64,000 bases of DNA from Anammoximicrobium sp964645045 (GTDB taxonomy: Bacteria > Planctomycetota > Planctomycetia > Pirellulales > Pirellulaceae). The DNA is taken from contig CAZXYZ010000029.1 of assembly GCA_964645045.1 (NCBI GenBank), positions 33,527 to 97,526 of the forward strand, in the 5' to 3' direction. The notes under the pieces are model-generated. The model was not told where the DNA came from, did not search any database, and saw nothing but the letters and a program-made list of their open reading frames with translations. Positions 36,396 to 46,739 of this stretch are shown here, piece after piece. Made by a program: the position numbers and the translations under genes. The first letter of the stretch is position 1; every line of letters starts with the position of its first letter.

Positions 36396-36496
36396 GACTG
36401 CTCCTGGGCGATGGTCGTGCAAAAACCTCACGCCAGCCGTGGATTCTAAGCCTGAAGGGCCGGCTCCACAAGCCACGCGCACATGGGACGCTTCCA

Positions 36497-36652
36497 CCCG
36501 GGCGGCGTCAGCCCAATGCCACTTACTTTGGGACCATTTGGGGGCGTTTTTCTTAGCGGAGCGGCGCAAGCCGCCCGATTTCCCGACTGTAATACCGGAC
36601 GGCTTGCGCCGTGCCGCTACAAAGTAAGCGGCATTGGGCGTCAGCCCCCGGG
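36497..36652. repeat. Nested palindromic element
   Basis: Outer arms (36497-36530 and 36620-36652) share CAAAGTAAG and GGCATTGGG units in inverted orientation. Inner arms at about 36554-36577 (TAGCGGAGCGGCGCAAGCCG) and 36596-36619 are nearly complementary. The outer ends carry the GGCGTCAGCCC motif also present in the MITE-like family. It fills most of the gap between the FAD oxidoreductase and MBL genes, both on the minus strand. Confidence 0.8.
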
Positions 36653-36684
36653 CGTGTAACGCACGGCCAGCCGTTACGATGGGG

Positions 36685-38070
36685 TCATTGAACTTCTGGC
36701 CACTCGACTTCGTGCGGCAAGCGGTTCGATCTTGCGGCCAGGGCCGCGACCTTGCCGGCGGCTTCGCCCGTCGCCACGGCGTTGCCGGTGACGCGGTAAC
36801 TGGCGTGCGCGACAAAATCGCCGCTGATGCAGCGGCCGGCCATCATCAGGCCGTCCACGTCTTTGGCGATCAAGGCCCGCAACGGGATGTCGTACGGCTT
36901 CATTTTGAAGTTGCCGTGCGAGATCGTTTCCTTGCGGTTGTCTTCGCGGGTCGCCGCGTGGATGTCCACATTGAACGTCGCCCGCGCCACTGCGTCGGGA
37001 TGCCGCGCGCCGTTGACCAGGTCGTCGCAGGTCACGGTGTACCGGCCGCGGATCCGCCGGCCGTCGCGCACGCCAATCTGTTCGGCGCTGGCCACCAGTT
37101 GCATATCCGCCCACGGACCGCCCAGTTTCGCCAGGGCCTTGACGATCCGGTGGACCTCCGCCCGTGCCCGCACCGTTGCGGCGCTGACCTGAGCGGCGTC
37201 AAACGGTTGGACGCCGTACTCGTGGTTGATCATCACCAGTACCAGATTGTCGCGGACGTGGAACAACGTCGGGTGGCCGTAAGAGGCTTCGCAGCCGGCG
37301 CGGGCGATTTCGCGCCGGAACGCTTCGACCGCCGGCAGGTGCCGGCTGTCGTTCTGGTAGAACGAAATGAACTCGCCCAACGCCGCCGTGTCGCGGACCA
37401 CGGCCAGCGCGTTCAGCGTCATCGGCTGGCACGCCCCAGCGGATCCTTGGCCGAACTCCCATTCGCAACCGGCCTGGGCGCCCAGGTCCCCGTCGCCGGT
37501 CGTATCGATGAACACCCGCGCCCGCCACGCTTCGCGGCCGGACTTGGATTCCGTGATCACCGTCGTCAACCGGTGACCTTCGCGGCCGGCCGCCGCCACC
37601 CGCGTGTGCAACTGAAGCGTCACTCCGGCCGCGTCGCACAGGTCCTCCAGCAGCAGCTTCATCGCTTCCGGCTCGTACACGAACCGGCTTGGGTTCTTGT
37701 GCCGCCGGGCATCGCGCTCGTCGAGTTTCTGCGTCAACTCGCGAGTCAGCCCCGGCTTGTCGAAATCGAAGATGTACGTCAACAAACCGGCCGTCCACAC
37801 GCCGCCGAGGCACCCATGGATCTCGAACAGCCGCGTCCGCGCTCCGGCGCGCGCCGCCGCCAATGCCGCGGCGACGCCGGCAGGGCCCCCGCCGCACACG
37901 ATCACGTCGGCATCGTCGCGCAACGGCAGTTCGCGGGCCGGTTCCAGGAATCGGTCCGGCCGCGCCGGCGATGGTTCCATTCCGTACGCGAGGCTTGGTA
38001 ACGCGGCGCCAGCCAAGGTGGCCTGCAGGAATGCGCGGCGACTTGGCGAGGAGAAATGGGTGTTGTTCAT
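36685..38070 (-). CDS. Tat-exported FAD-dependent oxidoreductase
   Basis: The product has 461 residues from ATG 38070 with GGAGG seven bases upstream. The twin-arginine signal is SRRAFLQATLAG (about 10-21). The FAD dinucleotide-binding motif VCGGGPAGVAAALAAARAG follows at 58-76, then LGGVWTAGL, FIDTTGDGDLGA and a C-terminal GLMMAGRCISGDF, the pattern of the FAD_oxidored family (PF12831). Such enzymes are frequent in planctomycete sugar-degradation clusters. Its ATG overlaps the stop of the upstream propeller gene (ATGA), so the two are translationally coupled. The substrate is unknown. Confidence 0.9.
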   Translation of the reverse strand: MNNTHFSSPSRRAFLQATLAGAALPSLAYGMEPSPARPDRFLEPARELPLRDDADVIVCGGGPAGVAAALAAARAGARTRLFEIHGCLGGVWTAGLLTYIFDFDKPGLTRELTQKLDERDARRHKNPSRFVYEPEAMKLLLEDLCDAAGVTLQLHTRVAAAGREGHRLTTVITESKSGREAWRARVFIDTTGDGDLGAQAGCEWEFGQGSAGACQPMTLNALAVVRDTAALGEFISFYQNDSRHLPAVEAFRREIARAGCEASYGHPTLFHVRDNLVLVMINHEYGVQPFDAAQVSAATVRARAEVHRIVKALAKLGGPWADMQLVASAEQIGVRDGRRIRGRYTVTCDDLVNGARHPDAVARATFNVDIHAATREDNRKETISHGNFKMKPYDIPLRALIAKDVDGLMMAGRCISGDFVAHASYRVTGNAVATGEAAGKVAALAARSNRLPHEVEWPEVQ

Positions 38071-39233
38071 CGAGGTACCTCCGCGACCCACAATTGCGTC
38101 CACGGGCCGCTGCTCACGTTGAAGTAGATCCGGCGGCCATCGGAACTGAACACCGGGTGCGGATGCGACCGCCGCCAGGAACGGGCGCCGCGCGAATTGT
38201 CGAAACGGTGAAGGAGCACGTGATCCGTGCCGCGGATGTCGGCAACGACCACGCCCCATTCGTTTTCCGCCCCGCCCAGCCGGTCCATGGTCGTGTCGTT
38301 CACGATCAGTTTCCCGTCGGGACTGGCAGAGGGATGATCGCCGCGGCAGGCCGGCAGGCCGGCAATCCGTTGCGTCGTACCGGTCTTGCTGTCGATCAGC
38401 AGACGGCCGGCCTCGACGATGGTCCGCGAGTCCGGCAGCCAGGCCGGGTGACCCCAGCGTTTGTCCGCGCGCAGGAACCGCTGTTCGGGCAGACTGTAAC
38501 ACACCATGCCCAGCCGCGTGCTGGCTTGCCTGCTGCGTGCGTCGCCGCCCGCGGGCGTGGCCAGCTTGAAAAAGATGCGGTTCAAGTCGGGACTCAGCAC
38601 GGGAAAGAAAATGGAGACCGGCTTGTCGCCAAACAGCTGCGTCAGGAAGTCCGGATACGCCTGTTGCAGGGCGTCCGCCGAGGTTGCGGTATGGATTTCA
38701 CCCGTCTCGACGTGGACCAGTTCGAGGTCGCGGTGCGAGCCGGGATTCCAGTGCAAGCCGTACAGCGGGACGATGTCCGCGTGCGGCTGGCTCCAACCGG
38801 CCAGCCGGTCCCGCGCCAGAATGCGTTCCTGGCCGGTGTCCAAATCGACGACGGCGGTGAACCACTGGCCGTCGCGCTCGCCGTGGTAGACGACGCGGCG
38901 GCCCCCGGAGACCCATTGCTGGCAGGCCACACGGTGGGCGTCTTCGGTATTGATGTCGCGCGCCAGAACCCGCTCCTCGCCCGTGACGCGATGGCGGATG
39001 CAGACGTCGCCGCACTGCGCGTCCGGTGTCGCGGCCGCGAAGAACAACACCCATTTTCCGTCGGGACTTTCCGGGCACGTGTTAAAGTACGAGTGGACGG
39101 TGTGCCGGCCTTCCCGTGGCGCAGCCAGCCGCAGTTGGACGCCGCTGCGCCACGGCGCCAGAGGCTCGTCTTCCGCGGCCACGAGGGTGGCGCAGAACGT
39201 TGCCAGCAGGGTGAGCATGAGCTTCGTCTTCAT
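38067..39233 (-). CDS. Exported beta-propeller protein, oligogalacturonate-lyase-like
   Basis: The 388-residue protein begins with a signal peptide (about 1-20, MKTKLMLTLLATFCATLVAA). Repeated PDGKWVLFF, PDLNRIFFKLA, PDGKLIVND and SDGRRIYFNVSSG motifs are the blades of a TolB/PD40-type propeller. The layout, with several HP and W motifs near the end (SWRRSHPHPVFSSDG), recalls oligogalacturonate lyase (PF14583), so it may be a lyase or a sugar-binding protein. ATG 39233 gives the signal peptide. It is translationally coupled to the FAD oxidoreductase downstream, pointing to a shared substrate. Confidence 0.8.
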   Translation of the reverse strand: MKTKLMLTLLATFCATLVAAEDEPLAPWRSGVQLRLAAPREGRHTVHSYFNTCPESPDGKWVLFFAAATPDAQCGDVCIRHRVTGEERVLARDINTEDAHRVACQQWVSGGRRVVYHGERDGQWFTAVVDLDTGQERILARDRLAGWSQPHADIVPLYGLHWNPGSHRDLELVHVETGEIHTATSADALQQAYPDFLTQLFGDKPVSIFFPVLSPDLNRIFFKLATPAGGDARSRQASTRLGMVCYSLPEQRFLRADKRWGHPAWLPDSRTIVEAGRLLIDSKTGTTQRIAGLPACRGDHPSASPDGKLIVNDTTMDRLGGAENEWGVVVADIRGTDHVLLHRFDNSRGARSWRRSHPHPVFSSDGRRIYFNVSSGPWTQLWVAEVPR

Positions 39234-39340
39234 GGCAGGGATACGAGTGACAAATAGGTCTCGCAATAATCGTAGCCGTCACGCTCCGCCGTGACGACAG
39301 CCAATCACGCGGAGTGGCTGTGGTTTTTCCAGTTCGACCC

Positions 39341-39418
39341 GTTGGAGTTCACGCTTTAGCGTGTCTCCGGGCGGGCTGCCCCGCGCCCGTCCGGACAGCC
39401 TAAAGGCTGAACTCCAAC
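39341..39418. repeat. Inverted-repeat element, GTTGGAGTTC ends
   Basis: Terminal arms GTTGGAGTTC (39341-39350) and GAACTCCAAC (39409-39418) are exact complements. Just inside them, CACGCTTTAGCGTG and CAGCCTAAAGGCTG are each self-complementary. The 78-bp unit lies between the M14 peptidase stop and the propeller gene. Confidence 0.8.
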
Positions 39419-39437
39419 CAAAGTCTCCCAGTCCTTA

Positions 39438-40709
39438 TCAGGGTTCCTTCTCGGGCGAGGTTTCGCCCAGGTACCGGGCCACGGCTTGCGCCAGTTGACG
39501 CCCGACGGCTTGGTAACCCTGCGCGGTGCTGTGCGGCGTGTCCCAGGCGGTTTCGAGGCAAACCGCCACGACGCTATCTCCGGTGTGGTTCCGCACCCAG
39601 GCCGTGCTGACTCGGCGGCGCTCCTCCTCGGCCTTGACGTACGTGGCAAAATGGTATTTGGCATCGAGCGGCAAGGGGTCACGGATGGACTCGGCCGCCA
39701 TCGCCAGCAGCCGCGCGTGGTTGCGTTGTTGCGGCGCGGGCATCTGTTCCAAGTCCAGCGGTCCATAGAAATACGGCCTGGGTTCGCCGGGTCCGGGGTT
39801 GTGCAGGTCGATAAACACGTGCAGCCGGCCTTGAGCGTCCAAGTCCCGGATGTGCTGCTGGGCCGCGGCGACTTCGGGGTAGACGGGCTGGTCGTCCCAA
39901 TCGCGATTGTGGTCGCGCGGAACCGCTTCCTTGCCTCCGGCGCCGAGTGCCACATTATCCACGTCCATGATTGGAATCACGTAAACCGCGGCCCGGCGGC
40001 GCAGTTCGACGGCGGCGGGGTCCGCACTGGCGGACCACTCCAGGAACCCCCGGCTGACCCAGCTGGCGCCCGCTTCCCAGGCGTGTTGGCGGGCCTGCAC
40101 CCAGACCCCCAGCGACGCCGGTTGATCCGCGCTGCCTGCGCCCAGCCGGATGGCGGACACGGGGCGGCCTTCCCGCGTTTTGGCGAGCACGAACTGTTCC
40201 GCGCCCGGAGTTTCGCCGGCGATCCGCTTCAGCAGCGTGTCCGCGTGAGCCGGCAGGAACGGCGGTTGCGAGGCCAGCCAAACGCACGCCGTGGGCGATG
40301 CAAAGCGATACACGGCGATTCCGTCCTCGGCACGCTCACGTTTCGGCGTCTGGGACCAGGACTCGTTGTCCGTGCTGATCGCGGCCCGCTGCGGTTGGGA
40401 CCAACTCGCGGCTAGTCGCTGCCCTTCACGGAACGGTTTTGCATTGCCGCTTACTTTCAACGTGACCTGCTGTCCCGGTGTGAGCCCGTCGATCCGCAGG
40501 TACCACCAACACGGCCAGCCTCGGCCCTCGTGAACCACCGGACAGATGTGAATCAGGCCGTTGGCCGCGTCCCAGGCTTGGACCTCCGCTGAACCGCCGG
40601 GAAAGTCGGTGGAAACCGTCAGGTCCCCAGCCCGAGCGTGATCGTCGGCGCGGACAGCCAGCGGCACCAGCAGCAAGGCGGTTAGAATGGAGATTGCGAG
40701 CGGTTTCAT
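39438..40709 (-). CDS. Secreted M14-family zinc carboxypeptidase-like protein
   Basis: The product has 423 residues with a signal peptide (about 1-21). Residues about 25-145 are a beta-sandwich like the N-domain of cytosolic-carboxypeptidase-type M14 enzymes. The peptidase domain has the zinc ligands H209 and E212 (QHAWEAG) and H303 (FIDLHNPG), the PIMDVDNVALG and RDHNRDWDD segments, and the probable catalytic E386 in CLETAWDT. All key residues are present, so it should be active on C-terminal residues or peptidoglycan-like peptides outside the cytoplasm. It is upstream of the propeller/FAD gene pair on the same strand, separated by a repeat. Confidence 0.85.
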   Translation of the reverse strand: MKPLAISILTALLLVPLAVRADDHARAGDLTVSTDFPGGSAEVQAWDAANGLIHICPVVHEGRGWPCWWYLRIDGLTPGQQVTLKVSGNAKPFREGQRLAASWSQPQRAAISTDNESWSQTPKRERAEDGIAVYRFASPTACVWLASQPPFLPAHADTLLKRIAGETPGAEQFVLAKTREGRPVSAIRLGAGSADQPASLGVWVQARQHAWEAGASWVSRGFLEWSASADPAAVELRRRAAVYVIPIMDVDNVALGAGGKEAVPRDHNRDWDDQPVYPEVAAAQQHIRDLDAQGRLHVFIDLHNPGPGEPRPYFYGPLDLEQMPAPQQRNHARLLAMAAESIRDPLPLDAKYHFATYVKAEEERRRVSTAWVRNHTGDSVVAVCLETAWDTPHSTAQGYQAVGRQLAQAVARYLGETSPEKEP

Positions 40710-41665
40710 TGGCGTACCTTGTTTTCCCCGGATTATGCACGAACAGGAAAAGTGGGATCGGCTTCGTGCCGGTCCTTCCTAGGTGACAGGCTGGAGCCCT
40801 ATCCCAGGGGTTGCTCACGAATCCGAGTCTTCCAACATCTCGTGACTGCAAAAAAAGCGGATTGAACCAGTTGTGCAAGATACCCTCCGGGGGCCGGCCG
40901 TGCAAATGCGGCTCGCCCCGGCGTATTCAATTCCAGCTCACGCCGTCCATGCGCCACGCTCCCAACGTTCTCGCTTCTAGGGTCTTTTGAACGCCTTCAT
41001 CTCCCCAACCCCGAAACGTAGAATAATGAGGCAAGCGTGAATGCAAGGGAGACGAAGTGATCTGCGCGTCACGATCACTTTACACGACAGCCTTGCGCAG
41101 ACACTCCAGAAACAAGCCGGCCTTCGGTAAGTTTCCCTTGAGCAGAGGGTTGTCGAGAACTTGCTTGGGCAGTCGAAAGCTGCCGCTGCTCAACCGAAGG
41201 AACCACCTGGGCAATGGGAGCCCGGGCAATCGGACGAAGAGAAAAACGCCCGTCGCTGCAACCTGATTGACAGGCAGCATCGATCACTTTCAGCCCTTGT
41301 CGGTCAGCGCGGCAGTTGACACCGCGTAGGCGTTTGCTGGATTTTCCCGACGAACTTCCGGATCTTTCGAGGTTGCGTCCGCCGGGCGGCAACACTCGCC
41401 CGGCCGGCGTCGAAGAATGCCATTTCGCGCGAAGGCAACACAACCGGCCTTCCGAAGCGTATGGAGCAGGAGGCCCGCGGAGAAGCATTTGGGCCCGAGT
41501 TGACAGTGGATCTCGACCAGCAGGTTGCAGTCCGCCACGTTCTTGCCAAGTCGGGAGGAATTCGCCGTCAGACGAAGTGACGGGCGTCCCGCCCAGGTAG
41601 GGGCGGCAGAGCCCCTACGCAACGACCGTGGATCGTGAGTTTAGCGCCGTCACTCGACGCTCACG
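40710..41665. other. Long region without a recognisable gene
   Basis: About 956 bases. Several overlapping minus-strand frames of 66-137 codons lie at 41075-41622, but none has a known motif, a good ribosome site or consistent codon bias, and they overlap each other. Segments such as GKNVADCNLLVEIHC look protein-like but isolated, so this may be a decayed gene. No clear promoter or hairpin was identified. Confidence 0.4.
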
Positions 41666-41995
41666 TTAGAACATGTCCAACATAAAGTGGTGCCCGGAGT
41701 GATACAGCTGGCCGGCGGGCAATTCGTTGTGCCACTTCTTGTTGTAGACCGGGATCCGCATCTCGGGAGGATACCGGTAGTACAGACTTTCCGCACTGCG
41801 GTAGTACTCGTTTCCCCAGAAATTCTGAGGATAGAAGATGTACGGATAGTGGTAGAACCGCTCCCAGTTGTTTTGACCGTAAGCTCCGCCCCAGACACGG
41901 TTAAAGGCTTGCTGTTCCGCGTGAGCTGTCGTCGCCGACAGGCAGATGGCAAGGACGCTGCACGCTAGCAAGGCCAAGATCGCACGACGAACCAT
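41666..41995 (-). CDS. Small secreted Tyr-rich planctomycete protein
   Basis: This 109-residue protein has a good signal peptide (about 1-26, ending TTAHA). The mature part is rich in Tyr, Phe, His and Asn: FYHYPYIFYPQNFWGNEYY, YYRYPPEMRIPVYNKKWHN and GHHFMLDMF. From memory this belongs to a conserved small family in Pirellula-like bacteria that has sometimes been annotated as 'calmodulin-binding', without functional support I know of. It is probably envelope-associated. A GGGGGGAAG precedes the ATG. It is divergent from hrpA, with 125 bp between the starts. Confidence 0.75.
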   Translation of the reverse strand: MVRRAILALLACSVLAICLSATTAHAEQQAFNRVWGGAYGQNNWERFYHYPYIFYPQNFWGNEYYRSAESLYYRYPPEMRIPVYNKKWHNELPAGQLYHSGHHFMLDMF

Positions 41996-42120
41996 CGCGC
42001 TTCCCCCCCTAGTATTCCCAGTGGCTCATCGATTCTGATTGTTCCGCACGGCGCGGTTCAACCTGATGGTATGCATCGGCTAGCCGTTTCAACCGGCATG
42101 AGCCTAAAATCCGATATAAC

Positions 42121-45100
42121 ATGACCGACTTTTCCGAACTCGAAGCCCGCATCGACCAGGCCCTGGGCGGCCAGCGTTTCCGTCTGCGCCAACGGCTGCG
42201 TTCGATCGACCAGACGCGGCGGGCCGGCAAGCCCTACGGGCGCAACCTGGATCGTTGGCGGCAGGAATTGGAGCAGTCCATCCAGCGGCGGGCGGAACGG
42301 CTGGCAGCGCTGCCCTCCGTCGCCCTCGATCCTGCGCTGCCGATTACCGCCAAGTGCCAAGAGATCCAGGATGCCATCCGCGAACATGCCGTCACGATCG
42401 TGTGCGGCGAGACGGGGTCGGGCAAGTCCACCCAGCTGCCGAAAATCTGCCTGCAATTGGGCCGCGGCGTGGACGGCCTGATCGGGCACACCCAGCCGCG
42501 GCGGATCGCGGCTCGAGCGATCGCTGCGCGGCTGGCCGACGAGCTGCGTGTGCCGCTGGGCACCGCCGTCGGCTTCAAAGTGCGGTTCACCGACACGACG
42601 CGCCCCGAAACGTACGTCAAACTGATGACCGACGGCATCCTGCTGGCCGAGACGCAGCAGGACCGGTTCTTGAACCAATACGACACGCTGATCATCGACG
42701 AAGCTCACGAGCGGTCGCTGAACATCGATTTCCTGCTGGGCTACGTCCAACGCCTGCTGTCCGCGCGCCGCGACCTGCGGTTGATTATCACGTCAGCCAC
42801 CATCGACGCGCAACGGTTCGCCGCGCATTTCGCCTGCCCGCGGACCGGCCAGCCGGCGCCGATCGTCGAGGTGTCGGGACGAGGCTATCCGATCGAGATC
42901 CGTTACCAACCGCTGCAAGCAGACGACGACGGCACGGGCGACATCGACCTACAGCGGACGATCGCCGATACGGTCGAAGAACTCGCCCGCTCCGGCCCCG
43001 GCGACATGCTCGTCTTCCTGCCGACGGAACGGGACATCCGCGAGACGGCCAAGACGCTGCGAGGCAGCTCGATTCCCGGCGAGGGCCGGCAGACCGAAAT
43101 TCTGCCGTTGTACGCCCGGCTGTCGGCCAGCGAACAGAACAAGATTTTCCAGTCGCACGGCCGGCGGCGGATCGTGCTGGCGACGAACGTGGCCGAATCG
43201 TCCCTGACGGTGCCCAACATCCGCTTTGTGATCGACACGGGCACGGCCCGCATCAGCCGTTATTCGCCGCGGCGGAAAGTGCAGCGGCTGCCGATCGAGT
43301 TCGTTTCGCAGGCGTCCGCCGACCAGCGGGCCGGACGCTGCGGGCGCGTCGGCCCCGGTATATGCGTGCGGCTGTACAGCGAAGAGGATTATCTGGGCCG
43401 CGAGCGATTCGCCACACCCGAGATCCGCCGTACGAACCTGGCCGCGGTAATCCTGCAAACCAAAGCCTTCCGGCTGGGCGCGATCGAGGAGTTTCCGTTC
43501 CTCGATCCGCCCCGCGCCGACGCAATCCAGGACGGCTATCGGACGCTGTACGAATTGAGTGCGATCGACGACGGCGGCGAACTGACGGAAATCGGCCGCC
43601 GCTTGGCCCGGTTGCCGGTGGATCCACGCATCGGCCGCATGATCCTGGCCGCTGCCGAGGAAGGCTGTTTGCCGGAAGTGCTGGTCATCGCCGCTGTGTT
43701 GGAGGTGCAGGACCCACGGGAGCGGCCGGCGGATAAGCAACAAGCGGCCGACGAGCGGCACGCTCAGTTCGCCGACCCGTCTTCGGACTTCTTGAGCTAC
43801 CTCAGGCTCTGGAACTTCTACCACGACTTGCGTGAAAAATTGTCCCGCAACCAGTTGCGGCGCGCGTGCCAGCAGAACTTCCTTTCGTTCAACCGGATGC
43901 GCGAGTGGCTGGACATCCATCGCCAATTGAAACAATTGGTCGACGAATCGACGGTGTTGCCGCATGGTGCGGCGCAGAAGGCAATGGGCGCACCGCCGAA
44001 TCAGCGCGGCTCGCGACGCGGCCGCCGGCACCGCCCCGGCCTGCATTATCGGCCGCCTGCAGATGTGGAATTGGAGACCGTCAATTTGGAATTGACCTCC
44101 CTGGGCGGTCGCCCGCTGGCGCCACGAGTACCGAACGTCGATCAGCTGCTGTACGGCGCGATCCACCGCGCCCTGCTGGCCGGTTTGCTGTCCAACGTGG
44201 CGATGCGGAGCGATGCATTCGAGTACACCGGCGCGGGCAACGCCCGGTTCTACCTGTGGCCCGGCTCGGGGGTCTTCGCCGCCAAGCCTGAATGGATCAT
44301 GGCCGCGGAGCTGGTCGAGACCACTCGGAACTATGCCCGCACGGTGGCGAAGATCAACCCGGCTTGGATCGAGCCGCTGGCCGGACACCTGGTCAAACGC
44401 ACGTACAGCCAGCCGCATTGGAGCCGGCCCGCCGGCTCGGCCATGGTCTACGAGCGCGTTAGCTTGTTCGGACTGCCCGTCGTTCCGCGGCGGCGCGTGC
44501 CGCTGGGCCCGGTCGACCCGGCGGCCGCGCGGGACCTGTTTATCCGGCACGGGCTGATCGCCGGGGAGCTGAAGACTCCATTGCGTTTCTTGAAGCACAA
44601 TTTGGCCCTGATCGCCGAATTGGACGCACTGGCGACACGGTTGCGGCGATATGACTTGTTCGTCCAGGACCAGCAGCAGTTCCAGTTCTACAACGAGCGT
44701 CTGCCGGCCGACGTGTACGACGCCCAACGCGTGCAGCGATGGTTGCGGACGATCGAGCGGCAGGAGCCGCGCAAGCTGCACATGGAACGTTCCAACCTGA
44801 TGCCGGACGATGCGGACGGCGTGTCCGCCGCCAGTTTTCCGGACGCCTTGCAGGTCGGTCCCGTCAGCTTGCCGTTGGAGTACCGGTACGAGCCGGGCGA
44901 CCAGGACGACGGGATCACGGTCACGGTGCCGCGCGCGGCGCTGAAGCAGTTGACCTCCGGCCGGCTGGGCTGGCTGGTACCGGGCCTGTTGGAAGACAAG
45001 ATTGTGGCGTTGATCCGGTCGTTGCCCAAGCCCATCCGCCGCAACTTTGTGCCTGCGCCGGACGTCGCCAAACGCGTCCTGGGCGAATTGCAGTTCGGCC

Positions 45101-46260
45101 AAGGTTCGTTCCTGGCGGCCGTGGCCGAAGCGCTGGCCCGGATCGGCGGCGAGTCGGTCGCGGCCGGCGACTTTCAAACGGAGAAACTGCCGCAGCACCT
45201 GCACGTCAATGTCCGCGTGGTGGACGACGGTGGCGAAGTGCTGGCTCGTGGCCGCGACGTCGACCAGCTGCAACGCGATCTGGGACAGGACAGCGAGACC
45301 GCGGTGCCCGCCGAGTTCTACCATCCCGAGTGGCAACGCGACGGCATTACGACGTGGGACTTCGGCGAGTTGCCGGAGCAGGTCTCGATCCCCAGCGGCG
45401 GTGTCACGCTGGTGGCGTTTCCGATGCTGGTCGATCGCGGTTCGGAAGTCTGGTTGCGGCTGGCCGATTCGCCGCCAGCGGCCGCTTGGCAAACGCGCGC
45501 CGGCCTGCGGCGGCTGTGCTGCCTGGCCGATTGGCACGAGCTGCGCGCCCAGCTGGCATGGCTCCCGCGGATGGACCAGATCCGGCTGTTGGCATCGCCG
45601 TTGTGCCGTGGCCGGGAACTCGAGCGGCAGTTGGCCGAACTGATCGCCGACCGCAGTTTTCTGGACGAGGACCCGCGGCCGCACAACGCGGACGAGTTCC
45701 AACAACTCTTGATCCGCGGCCGAGACCGCATCGGCCTGGGCGTGCAGGACGTAACGCGGCTGGTCTTGCCGCTGTTGGAAGGTTTCCAGCAGATCCGATT
45801 AGCATTAGAAGACGCCCGTTCGCCCAATTGGCAGTTTGCCGTCGAGGACCTGCGCGAGCAACTGGCCGAATTGACGGCCGGTGCGTGGGACGGATTGGCA
45901 ATCGGTCCTACGAAAGACCGACCTTCGCCGCCGGCAGCCGGCTTCTTCATCGCCACGCCGTGGCGCTGGCTGCAGCAGTACCCGCGGTACTTCCGCGCCA
46001 TGACACTACGGCTGGACAAGATCGCCGGTGCCGGCTGGCAGCGGGATCGGCGGGCCTTTGCCGAGTTGGAACCATTCCTGGACGCTTACCACGCGCGAGT
46101 TGCCGATCATCACCGCCGCGGCATCTACGACGCCGAATTAGCGGCGTTCCGCTGGATGCTGGAGGAGTTCCGCGTCTCGCTTTTCGCTCAGGAATTAGGG
46201 ACTATCATCCCCGTTTCGGCCAAACGGCTTGAGAAACACTGGGCGAATGTGATGATCTGA
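42121..46260 (+). CDS. hrpA: ATP-dependent RNA helicase HrpA
   Basis: The protein has 1379 residues, close to E. coli HrpA (1300). It is a DEAH-box helicase: Walker A GETGSGKST (96-104), TQPRR motif Ia, D193-E-A-H196, SAT (225-227) and QRAGRCGR in domain 2. The winged-helix/HA2 and OB-fold regions follow, then a long HrpA-specific C-terminal part (DUF3418-like). A short basic stretch (RGSRRGRRHR) near 625-635 is an insertion. It acts in the cytoplasm, unwinding mRNA; in E. coli HrpA has been linked to rescue of collided or stalled ribosomes. It appears monocistronic, starting at ATG 42121 with no strong Shine-Dalgarno. Confidence 0.97.
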   Translation: MTDFSELEARIDQALGGQRFRLRQRLRSIDQTRRAGKPYGRNLDRWRQELEQSIQRRAERLAALPSVALDPALPITAKCQEIQDAIREHAVTIVCGETGSGKSTQLPKICLQLGRGVDGLIGHTQPRRIAARAIAARLADELRVPLGTAVGFKVRFTDTTRPETYVKLMTDGILLAETQQDRFLNQYDTLIIDEAHERSLNIDFLLGYVQRLLSARRDLRLIITSATIDAQRFAAHFACPRTGQPAPIVEVSGRGYPIEIRYQPLQADDDGTGDIDLQRTIADTVEELARSGPGDMLVFLPTERDIRETAKTLRGSSIPGEGRQTEILPLYARLSASEQNKIFQSHGRRRIVLATNVAESSLTVPNIRFVIDTGTARISRYSPRRKVQRLPIEFVSQASADQRAGRCGRVGPGICVRLYSEEDYLGRERFATPEIRRTNLAAVILQTKAFRLGAIEEFPFLDPPRADAIQDGYRTLYELSAIDDGGELTEIGRRLARLPVDPRIGRMILAAAEEGCLPEVLVIAAVLEVQDPRERPADKQQAADERHAQFADPSSDFLSYLRLWNFYHDLREKLSRNQLRRACQQNFLSFNRMREWLDIHRQLKQLVDESTVLPHGAAQKAMGAPPNQRGSRRGRRHRPGLHYRPPADVELETVNLELTSLGGRPLAPRVPNVDQLLYGAIHRALLAGLLSNVAMRSDAFEYTGAGNARFYLWPGSGVFAAKPEWIMAAELVETTRNYARTVAKINPAWIEPLAGHLVKRTYSQPHWSRPAGSAMVYERVSLFGLPVVPRRRVPLGPVDPAAARDLFIRHGLIAGELKTPLRFLKHNLALIAELDALATRLRRYDLFVQDQQQFQFYNERLPADVYDAQRVQRWLRTIERQEPRKLHMERSNLMPDDADGVSAASFPDALQVGPVSLPLEYRYEPGDQDDGITVTVPRAALKQLTSGRLGWLVPGLLEDKIVALIRSLPKPIRRNFVPAPDVAKRVLGELQFGQGSFLAAVAEALARIGGESVAAGDFQTEKLPQHLHVNVRVVDDGGEVLARGRDVDQLQRDLGQDSETAVPAEFYHPEWQRDGITTWDFGELPEQVSIPSGGVTLVAFPMLVDRGSEVWLRLADSPPAAAWQTRAGLRRLCCLADWHELRAQLAWLPRMDQIRLLASPLCRGRELERQLAELIADRSFLDEDPRPHNADEFQQLLIRGRDRIGLGVQDVTRLVLPLLEGFQQIRLALEDARSPNWQFAVEDLREQLAELTAGAWDGLAIGPTKDRPSPPAAGFFIATPWRWLQQYPRYFRAMTLRLDKIAGAGWQRDRRAFAELEPFLDAYHARVADHHRRGIYDAELAAFRWMLEEFRVSLFAQELGTIIPVSAKRLEKHWANVMI

Positions 46261-46739
46261 CCTGACCGGGACGAGCCAAGTATGCACAGACGGGCATCGT
46301 GACGTACCATGTTCAAGGTGCCTTGCACCCAAATCGGGAAAGCCGCGACCAGCTTCCCGATTCATCCTGTCCGGCGACAAGCTCACGCCAAAGCCTGTCG
46401 ATTTTGCAGCCGCCTGCCAGAAACGCACTCACCGACTTCCTGGCAACGGTCGCGGGATACTGATCTCGCTTAGTGCGTAAAACAAGCTGCGATGAGTTTC
46501 TTTGCGATCCTTGGTTGCTGGGTCTTGGAAGGCCTGGAGGAGATGCCCACGGCTTGCCCGTTGGGCTGATCCGTTTGCCGATGACGTGAACCACGAACTA
46601 TCGAATCAGTCGGTCGAGCCCCATCACCATCGCCCTTCTCCACCGCAGGTCCAATCCACACGAGCGCCGCCAGGCGGGTGGCCTTGTCTCAGACGGCGAT
46701 GCGCGTATACTGCGGAGCTAAGCATCGTTCGAGAAATAA

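Noticed and set aside
41075..41622. Overlapping minus-strand frames of 66-137 codons
   Set aside because: They overlap each other in different phases, lack ribosome sites and known motifs; at most a decayed gene.
42949..45705. A 918-codon minus-strand frame inside hrpA
   Set aside because: It is antisense to a clear DEAH helicase with all motifs and shows no domain of its own.
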